Assembly: GCF_021922925.1 (NCBI RefSeq)
Contig: NZ_CP040786.1
Span: 2,232,001 to 2,296,000, forward strand
Length of the DNA: 64,000 bases
Source of the DNA: Clavibacter phaseoli
GTDB taxonomy: Bacteria; Actinomycetota; Actinomycetes; Actinomycetales; Microbacteriaceae
Direction of reading: 5' to 3'
Of this stretch, positions 54,136 to 62,793 are shown in pieces; the first letter of the stretch is position 1, and every line of letters starts with the position of its first letter. Position numbers and translations under genes: made by a program. Under the pieces are notes generated by a model. It was given only the letters and a program-made list of their open reading frames with translations. It had not been told where the DNA came from and did no database searches.

Positions 54136-56622
54136 CCTTCCCCCGAGATCCACCCGCCCGCATCCGCCCCCGACGACCGCGCCGACGGCTTCGTCCGGGT
54201 GCGCGGGGCGTCCGAGAACACGCTGCGCGACGTGGACGTCGACATCCCGCGCGATCGGATCGTCGCCTTCACGGGCGTCTCCGGATCCGGCAAGTCGTCG
54301 CTCGCGTTCGGCACCGTCTACGCCGAGGCGCAGCGCCGCTTCTTCGAGTCGGTCGCGCCCTACGCGCGCCGGCTTATCCGGCAGGAGCAGACGCCGCACG
54401 TCGAGAGCATCACCGGGCTCCCGCCCGCGGTCGCCCTGCAGCAGCGCCGCGGAGCCCCGAGCACGCGTTCCACCGTGGGCACCGTGACCACCCTCTCGAA
54501 CTCGCTCCGGATGCTCATGTCGCGCGCCGGCACCTATCCCGCGGGGCAGGGCCGGCTCGACTCCGACGCGTTCTCGCCGAACACCGCCGCCGGCGCCTGC
54601 CCGGTCTGCCACGGCCTCGGGGTCGCGCACACCGTGACCGAGGACTCGCTCGTGCCGGATCCGTCGCTCACGATCCGCGAGGGCGCCGTCGCCGCGTGGC
54701 CGGGCGCCTGGCAGGGCAAGAACCTGCGCGACATCGTCATCGCGCTCGGGCACGACGTGGACGTGCCGTGGCGCGAGCTGCCGCGGGACGCGCGGGACTA
54801 TCTGCTGTTCACCGAGGAGCAGCCGGTGGTGCAGATCACGCCGCAGCGCGACCGCGTGGCGAAGCCCTACAACGGGCGGTTCTGGAGCGCGCGCTCCTAC
54901 GTTCTGCACACGCTCGCCGACTCGGCGAGCCCGCGCCTGCGCGAGGCCGCGCTCGCGCACATGGTCTCGGGCACGTGCGAGCGGTGCGGCGGGAGCGGGC
55001 TGACGCCCGAGGCGCTGGCCGTGACCTTCGCGGGCCGCAGCATCCAGGAGCTCAACGCGCTGACGCTCGCGGACCTCGCGACGGCCATCGCGCCGACGGA
55101 CGGCATGGGCGACGTGGCCGTGACGATCACGACCGACCTCGTCGCGCGCCTCGCCGTGCTCGTGGACCTCGGGCTCGGCTACCTCAGCCTCGGCCGCGTC
55201 ACCACCACGCTCTCCCCCGGCGAGATGCAGCGGCTCCGACTCGCGACGCAGCTGCGGTCCGGACTGTTCGGCGTGGTCTACGTGCTCGACGAGCCGTCGG
55301 CGGGGCTGCACCCGGCCGACGCCGAGCCGCTGCTGGAGGTGCTCGAGCAGCTGCGCGACTCCGGCAACTCCGTCTTCGTGGTCGAGCACGACATGGACGT
55401 CGTGCGGCGGTCCGACTGGATCGTGGACGTGGGGCCCGGCGCGGGGCAGGCGGGCGGATCCGTCGTCTACAGCGGTCCCGTCGACGGGCTCCGCGAGGTG
55501 GAGGCGTCGGCGACCCGGCCGCACCTCTTCCCCGACCTCGCGCCTGCCCGGGTGGAGCGGACGCCGCGCACGCCCACCGGCAGCATCCGGGCGACGGGCG
55601 TGACGCTCCACAACCTCGTGGACCTCGACGTGGAGATCCCGCTCGGCGTGATGGTCGCGGTGACGGGCGTCTCCGGATCCGGCAAGTCGACGCTCGTGAG
55701 CCGCGTGCTGCCGGACCTGCTGCGGGCCTCGCTCACGCCCGACCGCGTGGTGGTCGAGGCCTCCGACGAGGCGGACGGCGACGACGACGCGTCGGGGCCC
55801 GCGCGGATCGCCCGGGTCGAGGGCGCCGACGCGGTCGACCGGCTCGTCTCCGTGGACCAGCGCCCCATCGGCCGCACGCCGCGCTCGACGCTCGCCACGT
55901 ACACGGGGCTCTTCGACGCGGTCCGCCGCACCTACGCGTCCACCGACGAGGCGCGCGCCCGCGGCTACGGCGCCGGGCGGTTCTCGTTCAACGTCGCGGG
56001 CGGGCGCTGCGAGACGTGCCAGGGCGAGGGATCCGTGACCGTCGAGCTCCTCTTCCTCCCGGGCTCCTACGGGCCGTGCCCCACGTGCCACGGCGCCAGG
56101 TACGAGCCGGCGACGCTGGAGATCGAGTACCACGGGAGGTCGATCGCCGACGTCCTGGGCATGACGGTGGACGAGGCCCACGGCTTCCTCGCCGACGTGC
56201 CGCTCGCCGCGCGCGCCCTCGCGACCCTCCGGGACGTGGGCCTCGGCTACCTGCGGCTCGGCCAGCCCGCGACCGAGCTGTCGGGCGGCGAGGCGCAGCG
56301 GATCAAGCTGGCCACCGAGCTGCAGCGCGCGCCGCGCGGCCACACCCTCTACCTGCTGGACGAGCCGACGACGGGGCTGCATCCCGCCGATGTCGTGCTC
56401 CTCCTCCGGCAGCTGCAGGGGCTCGTGGACGCGGGCAACACGGTCGTCGTCGTCGAGCACGAGATGGACGTGGTGGCCGACGCCGACCGCGTGATCGACC
56501 TCGGGCCGTCGGGCGGCGACCAGGGCGGGCGGATCGTCGCCCAGGGCACCCCGCGGGAGGTGGCCGACACGGCCGGGAGCCGCACGGCGCCCTACCTCGC
56601 GCGGCGGCTCGACGCCTCCTGA
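54133..56622 (+). CDS. UvrA-like ABC protein (UvrA2/DrrC class)
   Basis: An 829-residue tandem ABC ATPase of the excinuclease A family, about 120 residues shorter than true UvrA. Two Walker A motifs: GVSGSGKSSLAFG near 50 and GVSGSGKSTLVSRV near 510. Zinc modules: CPVCHGLG, CERCGGSG, CETCQGEG and CPTCHGARY. Signature motifs: LSPGEMQRLRLATQL (degenerate, Pro for Gly) in the first half and LSGGEAQRIKLATEL in the second. Such short paralogues lack most of the UvrB-binding region and are linked to DNA-damage tolerance or resistance to DNA-binding drugs rather than normal nucleotide excision repair. Monocistronic. Confidence 0.86.
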   Translation: MPSPEIHPPASAPDDRADGFVRVRGASENTLRDVDVDIPRDRIVAFTGVSGSGKSSLAFGTVYAEAQRRFFESVAPYARRLIRQEQTPHVESITGLPPAVALQQRRGAPSTRSTVGTVTTLSNSLRMLMSRAGTYPAGQGRLDSDAFSPNTAAGACPVCHGLGVAHTVTEDSLVPDPSLTIREGAVAAWPGAWQGKNLRDIVIALGHDVDVPWRELPRDARDYLLFTEEQPVVQITPQRDRVAKPYNGRFWSARSYVLHTLADSASPRLREAALAHMVSGTCERCGGSGLTPEALAVTFAGRSIQELNALTLADLATAIAPTDGMGDVAVTITTDLVARLAVLVDLGLGYLSLGRVTTTLSPGEMQRLRLATQLRSGLFGVVYVLDEPSAGLHPADAEPLLEVLEQLRDSGNSVFVVEHDMDVVRRSDWIVDVGPGAGQAGGSVVYSGPVDGLREVEASATRPHLFPDLAPARVERTPRTPTGSIRATGVTLHNLVDLDVEIPLGVMVAVTGVSGSGKSTLVSRVLPDLLRASLTPDRVVVEASDEADGDDDASGPARIARVEGADAVDRLVSVDQRPIGRTPRSTLATYTGLFDAVRRTYASTDEARARGYGAGRFSFNVAGGRCETCQGEGSVTVELLFLPGSYGPCPTCHGARYEPATLEIEYHGRSIADVLGMTVDEAHGFLADVPLAARALATLRDVGLGYLRLGQPATELSGGEAQRIKLATELQRAPRGHTLYLLDEPTTGLHPADVVLLLRQLQGLVDAGNTVVVVEHEMDVVADADRVIDLGPSGGDQGGRIVAQGTPREVADTAGSRTAPYLARRLDAS

Positions 56623-56663
56623 GACGGGTCGCGCGGGACGGCGCGGGCCCAGCGCGACGTGGG

Positions 56664-56669
56664 TAGTCT
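56664..56669 (+). promoter_or_regulatory. Candidate -10 box of the DUF2510 gene
   Basis: TAGTCT; start of transcription near 56676, leaving a leader of about 66 bases with AGGAG before GTG 56742. Confidence 0.4.
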
Positions 56670-56741
56670 GACCTCTTGCGGTCGCGCCCCGGCGCGTCCG
56701 ACGCGCTCGCCTCCATCCCGCACGCCCCCTAGGAGCACCTC

Positions 56742-57527
56742 GTGACTGACTCGACCGGAACGCCATCCACTCCCGCGGGCTGGTACGCGGACCCCGCGGG
56801 ATCCGACCGCCTGCGCTGGTGGGACGGCACGCGCTGGACCGACCACCTGGCCGACGCGCCTACCGCGGCGGCGTCGACGGCCGCGACCGAGCCCGCCGCC
56901 GCTCCCGCCTCCGGCCACGTCGCCCCCGAGGCGTCGGCCGCGTCCGCCGCGATGCCGCCCGCGTACGGGCAGCAGGCTCCCGGGCAGCCGTACGCGCAGC
57001 AGCCCTACTCCCCGCAGCCGTACGCGCAGCAGCAGTACACCCCCGCCACCCCGCCCCCGCAGGTCCCGGCGTCGACGCCGCCCTTCACCTGGGCGATCTG
57101 GGTGCTCGCCGCGCTGCCGGTCATCTCGCTCATCTCGATCCTGGGCCTCGACCTCCGCCAGACCATGACCCCCATGCAGTACGGCCGCGGCGCGATGCTC
57201 CCCGGCCTCGGCTACGTCGTGGTGCAGCTCGTGAGCTTCCTCGTCTACGGCGCCAGCGTCGCGGTCGCCTACTTCGACTGGCGCGACCTCGGCCGACGCG
57301 GGATCGTCCGGCCGTTCCACTGGGCGTGGACGTTCCTCGGCTCCGGCGTCTACGTCATCGGGCGCTCGGTCATCGTGCGCCGCCGCATCACGGGCAACCC
57401 GGGACGCGTCCTCGCGCCCCTCTGGCTCTGGATCGGCGTCACCGTCATCTTCCTGTTCGTCTTCACCGTCAAGTGGGTCGACGCCTTCATGGGGATGATG
57501 CAGATGTACGGCACCCGCGGCTTCTGA
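56742..57527 (+). CDS. DUF2510 domain membrane protein
   Basis: A 261-residue protein. The DUF2510 motif GWYADPAGSDRLRWWDGTRW is at about 10-30. A low-complexity linker with repeated PYAQQ/PY-x-PQ units (about 70-100) follows, then four hydrophobic helices (about 112-130, 150-172, 195-212 and 225-250). DUF2510 is thought to tether or sense at the actinobacterial envelope; the function is unknown. Ends at a large hairpin reaching into pxpC. Confidence 0.83.
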   Translation: MTDSTGTPSTPAGWYADPAGSDRLRWWDGTRWTDHLADAPTAAASTAATEPAAAPASGHVAPEASAASAAMPPAYGQQAPGQPYAQQPYSPQPYAQQQYTPATPPPQVPASTPPFTWAIWVLAALPVISLISILGLDLRQTMTPMQYGRGAMLPGLGYVVVQLVSFLVYGASVAVAYFDWRDLGRRGIVRPFHWAWTFLGSGVYVIGRSVIVRRRITGNPGRVLAPLWLWIGVTVIFLFVFTVKWVDAFMGMMQMYGTRGF

Positions 57528-57557
57528 TCCACCGGCGGCCCGCCCGCCGCACGTCCC

Positions 57558-57610
57558 GCGCCCCGGTCGGCGCGTCCGCTCACACGAAGCGGACGCGCTG
57601 GCCGGGGCGC
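57558..57610. terminator. Large bidirectional terminator overlapping the pxpC 3' end
   Basis: A near-continuous 23-base-pair stem: GCGCCCCGG / CCGGGGCGC outside and GCGCGTCCGCT / AGCGGACGCGC inside, joined by TCG opposite TGG (one C:G and two G:U pairs), loop CACACGA. The right half encodes the last residues of PxpC. Confidence 0.8.
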
Positions 57611-58497
57611 AGCTGCGCGGCGAGGCGCACGTCGTCGCGCGCGACGACTCCGATCACCGGGTAGCCGCCCGTCATCGGGTGGTCGGCGAGGAACAGGATC
57701 GGCCGGCCCGACGGCGGCACCTGGAGCGCGCCCGTGACGACGCCCTCGCTGGGGAGCTCGCCGGGGATCCGCCGCTCGAGGGGATCGCCGTCGAGGCGGA
57801 CGCCCACCCGGTCGGCCTCCGCCGTCACCTCCCACGCGCGGTCGAGGAGCGCGGCCCAGGACCCGTCGACGAACCAGTCGAGGCGCGGGCCGGGCGACGC
57901 ACGGAGGAGCACCTCGCCGTCGGCGGGCGCGGAGACCGCGAGCGAGTCGACCGGGGGCACGGGCCGGGCGGGCGCGGATCCGACGGGCAGCACGTCGCCG
58001 ACCGCCACGGGCGCGGGTCCCACGCGGGAGAGCAGGTCGGTGGCGCGCGAGCCGAGCACCGGGGCGACGTCGACGCCGCCGCGCACCGCGACGTACCAGC
58101 GGATGCCCGCGACGGCCGTGCCGATCTCGAGGGCGTCGCCGGCGTCGAGCAGCACGGCCTGGGCGTAGGGCGCGGGGCGGGATCCGCGGCCCACCGACCG
58201 CGAGAGCGGCCCGACGGCGCCCGTGACCGCGACCCACACGGCGGCCGTCGCGCGCAGCACGGCGCCGCCGAGCACGATCTCGAGGCCCGCGGTCCCGGGG
58301 TCGTTGCCGACGAGGAGGTTGGCGTCGGCGAGGGCGCGCGGATCCAGGGCGCCGGACGGCGAGACGCCGATGCCGCCGTGGCCCGGCCGGCCCGCGTCCT
58401 GCACGAGCATGAGCGGGCCGGTGCGCTCGACCACGAGGCCGGCCGCCGCGGTGGTCGTGGCCCGGCGTCCGCGGCGGGGAGCCAGCGCGTCGCTCAC
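57580..58497 (-). CDS. pxpC: 5-oxoprolinase subunit PxpC (biotin-dependent carboxyltransferase-like)
   Basis: A 305-residue protein. PLMLVQDAGRPGHGGIGVSP near residue 28 and GALDPRALADANLLVGN are hallmarks of the allophanate hydrolase subunit 2/PxpC family; PILFLADHPMTGGYPVIGVV lies near the end. With PxpA and PxpB it opens 5-oxoproline to glutamate at the cost of ATP. GTG 58497 overlaps the pxpB stop (GTGA). Confidence 0.93.
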   Translation of the reverse strand: MSDALAPRRGRRATTTAAAGLVVERTGPLMLVQDAGRPGHGGIGVSPSGALDPRALADANLLVGNDPGTAGLEIVLGGAVLRATAAVWVAVTGAVGPLSRSVGRGSRPAPYAQAVLLDAGDALEIGTAVAGIRWYVAVRGGVDVAPVLGSRATDLLSRVGPAPVAVGDVLPVGSAPARPVPPVDSLAVSAPADGEVLLRASPGPRLDWFVDGSWAALLDRAWEVTAEADRVGVRLDGDPLERRIPGELPSEGVVTGALQVPPSGRPILFLADHPMTGGYPVIGVVARDDVRLAAQLRPGQRVRFV

Positions 58498-59114
58498 GCG
58501 TCGACCTCGCGGAAGCGCACCGTGGATCCGGGCTGCAGCAGCGCCGCCGGCTCCCGCTCCGGATCCCACAGCACCGCCCGCGTCGTGCCGATGAGCTGCC
58601 AGCCGCCCGGCGAGACGCGCGGGTAGATCCCGCTGAACTCGCCCGCCAGCGCGACCGCGCCGGCCGGGACCCGCGGCCGGGGCGACGCGCGGCGCGGCAC
58701 CTCGAGGCCGGCGACGCCCGCCAGGTAGCCGAAGCCGGGCGCGAAGCCGCCGAACGCGACCGTCCAGACGCCCGAGGTGTGGCGCTCGACGACCTCCCGC
58801 GGGTCGATCCCGAGGAGCGCGGCGACGTCGGCGAGGTCCTCGCCGTCGTAGACCACGTCGATCTCGACGGGCGCGCCGCCGCGGGCGCCGGCCTCGTCGG
58901 CGGGGCGGGCGGCGAGCGCCCAGGAGCGGGCGGCGGCGAGCGGGAGCACGCGCGGATCCACCGTGACGAGGATGCTGCGCGCGCCCGGCACGATGTCGAC
59001 GACGCCGCGGGGCCGCGTCGCGTCGAGCACGGCCTGCAGGCGCAGGACCTCGTCGAGCGAGTCGAGGTCGAGCATCACGGCGGCGTCGCCGCACGGCAGG
59101 AGCCGGAGGGTCAC
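58494..59114 (-). CDS. pxpB: 5-oxoprolinase subunit PxpB (allophanate hydrolase subunit 1-like)
   Basis: A 206-residue protein. RLLPCGDAAVMLDLDSLDEV at the start, VYDGEDLADVAALLGI, VAFGGFAPGFGYLAGV and GGWQLIGTTRAVLWDPE match the PxpB/KipI family. GTG 59114 overlaps the pxpA stop (GTGA); all three subunits are translationally chained. Confidence 0.93.
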   Translation of the reverse strand: MTLRLLPCGDAAVMLDLDSLDEVLRLQAVLDATRPRGVVDIVPGARSILVTVDPRVLPLAAARSWALAARPADEAGARGGAPVEIDVVYDGEDLADVAALLGIDPREVVERHTSGVWTVAFGGFAPGFGYLAGVAGLEVPRRASPRPRVPAGAVALAGEFSGIYPRVSPGGWQLIGTTRAVLWDPEREPAALLQPGSTVRFREVDA

Positions 59115-59938
59115 AGGGCGCGCCGGTCGCGGGCGGGGAGCGCGCGGCGCTCGGGCGAGGAGGCCGCGTCGGCGTCCGCGGCGTCCGGCACCGGCCGGAT
59201 CTCCACGCCCGCCGCCTCGAGCGCGTCGCGCACCGCGCGCGCCAGCCCCACGGCGCCGGGGGTGTCGCTGTGCAGGCACAGGGAGTCGGGGTCGAGCCGC
59301 ACCACGGATCCGTCGATCGCGACGACCGTGCCCTCCGTCGCCATGCGCACGGATCGCGCCGCGACCTCGGCCGGGTCGTGGATCACCGCGCCCTCCTGCC
59401 GCCTGGACACGAGCGCGCCCTCGGGCGTGTACGCGCGGTCGGTGAACGCCTCGACGCGCGTCGGCAGGCCGGCCGCCGCGGCCAGCCGGAGGATCTCGGA
59501 GCCCGGCAGCCCGAGCACGGGGAGCGTCGGATCCAGCGCCACGACCGCGTCCACCACGGCCTGCGCCTGCACGGGATCGTGCGCGATGCGGTTGTAGAGG
59601 GCGCCGTGCGGCTTGATGTAGGAGACCCTGGCGCCGACCGTGCGGGCCATGCCGCTGATCGCCGCGAGCTGGTAGAGCACGTCGCCCGTGAGCTCGGCGG
59701 GCGAGGCGTCGAGGTCGCGCCGGCCGAAGCCCGCGAGGTCGCGGTAGGCGACGTGCGCGCCGACGGCCACGCCGTTCCGGGCCGCGCGCTCGAGCGCGTG
59801 CAGCATGACGAGCGGATCCCCCGCGTGGAAGCCGCACGCCACGTTGGCGCTCGAGACGGCGTCGAGCATCGCGTCGTCGTCGCCGAGGGTCCAGCGGCCG
59901 AAGGACTCGGCGAGGTCGCTGTTGAGGTCGATCTGCAT
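59111..59938 (-). CDS. pxpA: 5-oxoprolinase subunit PxpA (LamB/YcsF family)
   Basis: A 275-residue TIM-barrel-like protein. IDLNSDLAESFGRWTLGDDD at the start, SSANVACGFHAGDPLVM, VGAHVAYRDLAGFGRR and VSYIKPHGALYNRIAHD are invariant family segments. ATG 59938 with AGGGGAG upstream is the real start; the frame continues further upstream without a plausible site. First gene of pxpABC. Removes 5-oxoproline, a spontaneous damage product of glutamine and glutamate. Confidence 0.94.
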   Translation of the reverse strand: MQIDLNSDLAESFGRWTLGDDDAMLDAVSSANVACGFHAGDPLVMLHALERAARNGVAVGAHVAYRDLAGFGRRDLDASPAELTGDVLYQLAAISGMARTVGARVSYIKPHGALYNRIAHDPVQAQAVVDAVVALDPTLPVLGLPGSEILRLAAAAGLPTRVEAFTDRAYTPEGALVSRRQEGAVIHDPAEVAARSVRMATEGTVVAIDGSVVRLDPDSLCLHSDTPGAVGLARAVRDALEAAGVEIRPVPDAADADAASSPERRALPARDRRAL

Positions 59939-60051
59939 GGCGTCTCCCCTGCGGTGGTCGCGCCGCGTCGGGCGCCGGCGCCCGCCCGTCGCGTGGCCGT
60001 CCCACCAGGCTAGGCGGCCGCCGGGGCGCGCGGGGTGCCGGAGGCCGCGGA

Positions 60052-60068
60052 TAGACTCGACGACCGTG
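60052..60068 (+). promoter_or_regulatory. Leaderless promoter of aspS
   Basis: TAGACT at 60052-60057, 8 bases, then GTG 60066. Confidence 0.55.
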
Positions 60069-61376
60069 ACTACCCGCACCCTCATCAAGAACCTGGCCGC
60101 CCTCGACGACGGGGACGTGGCCGTCTCCGGCTGGGTCGAGACCGTCCGGGATCAGAAGAAGATCCAGTTCGTGATCCTCCGCGACGAGTCGGGCGCGGTG
60201 CAGCTCACCTACAAGCGCCAGGGCGACGAGGACCGGACCGCTGACACCATCTCGGGCCTCGCCGCGGGCACGTTCCTCACCGCCACCGGCACGCTCAAGC
60301 ACGACGAGCGCGTGAAGCTCGGCGGCCTGGAGATCGGCCTGTCCGGCATCGAGGTCGCGGGCGCGGCCATCCCCGAGACGCCCATCGCGGCCGACTCCTC
60401 CATCGACAAGCGCCTCGACTGGCGCTTCATCGACCTGCGCGCGCCCCGCAACTCGCTCATCTTCCGCGTGCAGACCACGCTGGTCCACGCGCTGCGCACC
60501 TACTGGGTCGAGCACGACTTCATCGAGGTCTTCTCCCCCAAGCTCATGGCCACGCCCTCCGAGTCGAACGCCGAGCTGTTCAAGGTCGACTACTTCGACG
60601 GCGTCGCGTACCTCGCGCAGAGCCCGCAGTTCTTCAAGCAGATGGCGCAGTCCGCCGGCTTCGGCAAGATGTTCGAGGTCGGCCCGGCGTTCCGCGCCGA
60701 CCCGTCCTTCACCTCGCGCCACGCGACCGAGTTCACCTCGGTGGACGCCGAGATCAGCTGGGTCGAGAGCCACGAGGACGTCGCCCGCCTCCAGGAGGAG
60801 CTCATCGTCGCCGCGCTCACCGCGGTGAAGGAGAAGCACGGCGACGAGATCCGCGAGCTGTTCGACGTGGAGGTGACCGTGCCGAGCATCCCGTTCCCGC
60901 GGATCCCGCTGCTCGAGGCCAAGGACATCGTCGCGAAGCGCGGCCACGTGATCGACCGCGCCGACGACGACCTCGACCCCGAGGGCGAGCGCCAGATCGC
61001 CGCCCACGTGATGGAGGAGTTCGGCCACGAGTTCGTGTTCCTCACCGACTACCCGTCGTCGATCCGGCCGTTCTACCACATGCGCAACGCCGAGGACCCG
61101 ACGATCACGAACAGCTACGACCTCATCTGGAACGGCGTCGAGATCACCACGGGCGCCCAGCGCGAGCACCGCGTCGAGGTGCTCGAGGCGCAGGCCCGCG
61201 AGAAGGGCCTCGACCCCGAGGAGCTCGGCTCCTACCTCGACTTCTTCCGCTACGGCGTGCCGCCGCACGGCGGGTTCGGCATGGGCCTCAACCGCGTGCT
61301 GATGCTGCTGCTGCACCAGTCGAATCTGCGCGAGGTCACGTACCTGTTCCGCGGCCCGAACCGGCTCGCCCCGTAG
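60066..61376 (+). CDS. aspS: Aspartyl-tRNA synthetase, archaeal-type (probably non-discriminating)
   Basis: A 436-residue class II synthetase. OB-fold anticodon domain at 1-105; motif 2 in FEVGPAFRADPSFTSRHATE; motif 3 in GFGMGLNRVLMLLLHQSNLR. It lacks the roughly 130-residue GAD insertion of bacterial AspRS (about 590 residues) and so belongs to the archaeal/eukaryotic-like branch, some members of which also charge tRNA-Asn for later amidation. GTG 60066 gives the family N-terminus. Followed by a strong terminator. Confidence 0.92.
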   Translation: MTTRTLIKNLAALDDGDVAVSGWVETVRDQKKIQFVILRDESGAVQLTYKRQGDEDRTADTISGLAAGTFLTATGTLKHDERVKLGGLEIGLSGIEVAGAAIPETPIAADSSIDKRLDWRFIDLRAPRNSLIFRVQTTLVHALRTYWVEHDFIEVFSPKLMATPSESNAELFKVDYFDGVAYLAQSPQFFKQMAQSAGFGKMFEVGPAFRADPSFTSRHATEFTSVDAEISWVESHEDVARLQEELIVAALTAVKEKHGDEIRELFDVEVTVPSIPFPRIPLLEAKDIVAKRGHVIDRADDDLDPEGERQIAAHVMEEFGHEFVFLTDYPSSIRPFYHMRNAEDPTITNSYDLIWNGVEITTGAQREHRVEVLEAQAREKGLDPEELGSYLDFFRYGVPPHGGFGMGLNRVLMLLLHQSNLREVTYLFRGPNRLAP

Positions 61377-61390
61377 GTCCCCGCTCCACC

Positions 61391-61427
61391 GGACGGCCCG
61401 ATCCCCGCGCAGGGGGTCGGGCCGTTC
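61391..61427 (+). terminator. Terminator of aspS
   Basis: 14-base-pair stem (61393-61406 with 61412-61425, one T:G pair), extended by two further pairs, loop GCGCA; 14 bases after the stop. Confidence 0.8.
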
Positions 61428-61501
61428 CGCGCATCCGGGGGCGCGGCATCAGGGGCGCGGATCTACATCCCTCGGGGGAACCGCGGACGCCGACCCGGCC
61501 G

Positions 61502-61507
61502 TAGCGT
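61502..61507 (+). promoter_or_regulatory. Candidate -10 box of the LCP-family gene
   Basis: TAGCGT; a leader of about 50 bases with GAGGAG before ATG 61564. Confidence 0.45.
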
Positions 61508-61563
61508 GGCAGGCAGCGCCGATCCGACCGGGACGGCCCACGCCCCGACGCCGAGGAGCCCGC

Positions 61564-62793
61564 ATGCGCCACGAGACGCGACACGACCGGCGCCTCGCGC
61601 CCGGCATCGCCCGGCACGGCCGGCTGCGGAGGCCGAGCGGCGCGCGCACCGCGGTGAAGGCCCTGGCCGCGGCGACGGCCGTGGTGATCGCGAGCACCGG
61701 ATCCGTCGCCGCGTTCGCCGCGTGGGACCTGGCCCGCACCGTCGAGGCGAACTCGGTCGACATCTCGGACGGGCAGGCGCCGCCGCCGTCCATCGGCGGG
61801 ATCGACGGGGGTGCGAACATCCTGCTGGTCGGCGGTGACACGCGCGAAGGCCAAGGCGACGGGTTCGGAACGGGTGTCGGCGTCGCGACGGGCAACCTCA
61901 ACGACGTCACGATGCTCCTCCACATCAGCGAGGACCACACGCGCGCGACCGTGGTCTCCTTCCCCCGCGACATGCTCGTCGACATGCCCACCTGCGTCGG
62001 ACCGGACGGCGCCGAGGTCGCCGCGTCCTCGGGCGTGCAGATCAACGAGGCACTCAAACGAGGCGGTCTCCCGTGCGTCGCGCGCGCCGTCGAGGCCATC
62101 ACCGGCCTCGACGTCCCCTACGGCGGCGTCATCCAGTTCAACGGGGTGATCGGGATGTCGAACGCCGTCGGCGGTGTGCCGGTCTGCATCGCGAACCGCA
62201 TCCTCGACCCCAAGACCGACCTCGACCTGCAGCCAGGCGTGCGCGTGCTCGAGGGGCGTCAGGCCGTCCAGTTCCTCCGCACCCGCTACGGCGTGGGCGA
62301 CGGCAGCGACATCGACCGGATCAGCAACCAGCAGGTCTTCCTCAGCGCGCTGCTGCGCACCATCACGGCGACGGACACGCTGACGAATCCGGCCAAGATC
62401 TACGGCATCGCCCGAGCCGCGGTCGACAACATGGTGCTGTCGACCTCCTTGGACAGCCCGGCGGCGATCACCTCGCTGGCCCTCACCGTGAAGGACATCC
62501 CGCTCGACCGCTTCACCTTCGTGCAGTACCCGAGCATCCGTCTCGAGAGCCAGCGCGTGGCGCAGGACGTCGTGAACGGCGACGAGATGATCCGCCTCAT
62601 CGCCGCCGACGCCGACTTCTCCCTCGCCCCGGGCAGCACCGGCAAGGGCGTGGCCGCGCCAGAGCCCACGACCGGCGAGACCCTCGCGCCCGCCGCCGGC
62701 GGTACGCCGTCCGCAGATCCCTCTGCCCCCGCCGTGCTCCCCGAGAACGCCACGGGCCAGACGGCCGCGGAGGAGACCTGCTCGAATGGCTGA
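61564..62793 (+). CDS. LytR-CpsA-Psr (LCP) family cell-wall glycopolymer ligase
   Basis: A 409-residue membrane-anchored protein: basic cytoplasmic N-terminus, one helix at about 30-54, then the LCP domain with NILLVGGDTREGQGDGFG, TMLLHISEDHTRATVVSFPR (catalytic Arg/Asp region), and LEGRQAVQFLRTRYGVGDGS with the Arg residues that bind pyrophosphate. Expected to transfer lipid-linked teichoic-acid-like or arabinan-type polymers to peptidoglycan. A Pro/Thr-rich C-terminal tail ends in a single Cys (TCSNG). ATG 61564 has GAGGAG upstream. Overlaps the next gene by 8 bases. Confidence 0.9.
   Translation: MRHETRHDRRLAPGIARHGRLRRPSGARTAVKALAAATAVVIASTGSVAAFAAWDLARTVEANSVDISDGQAPPPSIGGIDGGANILLVGGDTREGQGDGFGTGVGVATGNLNDVTMLLHISEDHTRATVVSFPRDMLVDMPTCVGPDGAEVAASSGVQINEALKRGGLPCVARAVEAITGLDVPYGGVIQFNGVIGMSNAVGGVPVCIANRILDPKTDLDLQPGVRVLEGRQAVQFLRTRYGVGDGSDIDRISNQQVFLSALLRTITATDTLTNPAKIYGIARAAVDNMVLSTSLDSPAAITSLALTVKDIPLDRFTFVQYPSIRLESQRVAQDVVNGDEMIRLIAADADFSLAPGSTGKGVAAPEPTTGETLAPAAGGTPSADPSAPAVLPENATGQTAAEETCSNG

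Noticed and set aside
53218..56766. Open frame of about 1180 codons on the minus strand across the UvrA-like gene
   Set aside because: Antisense shadow in a high-GC genome; the plus strand has Walker, zinc and signature motifs.
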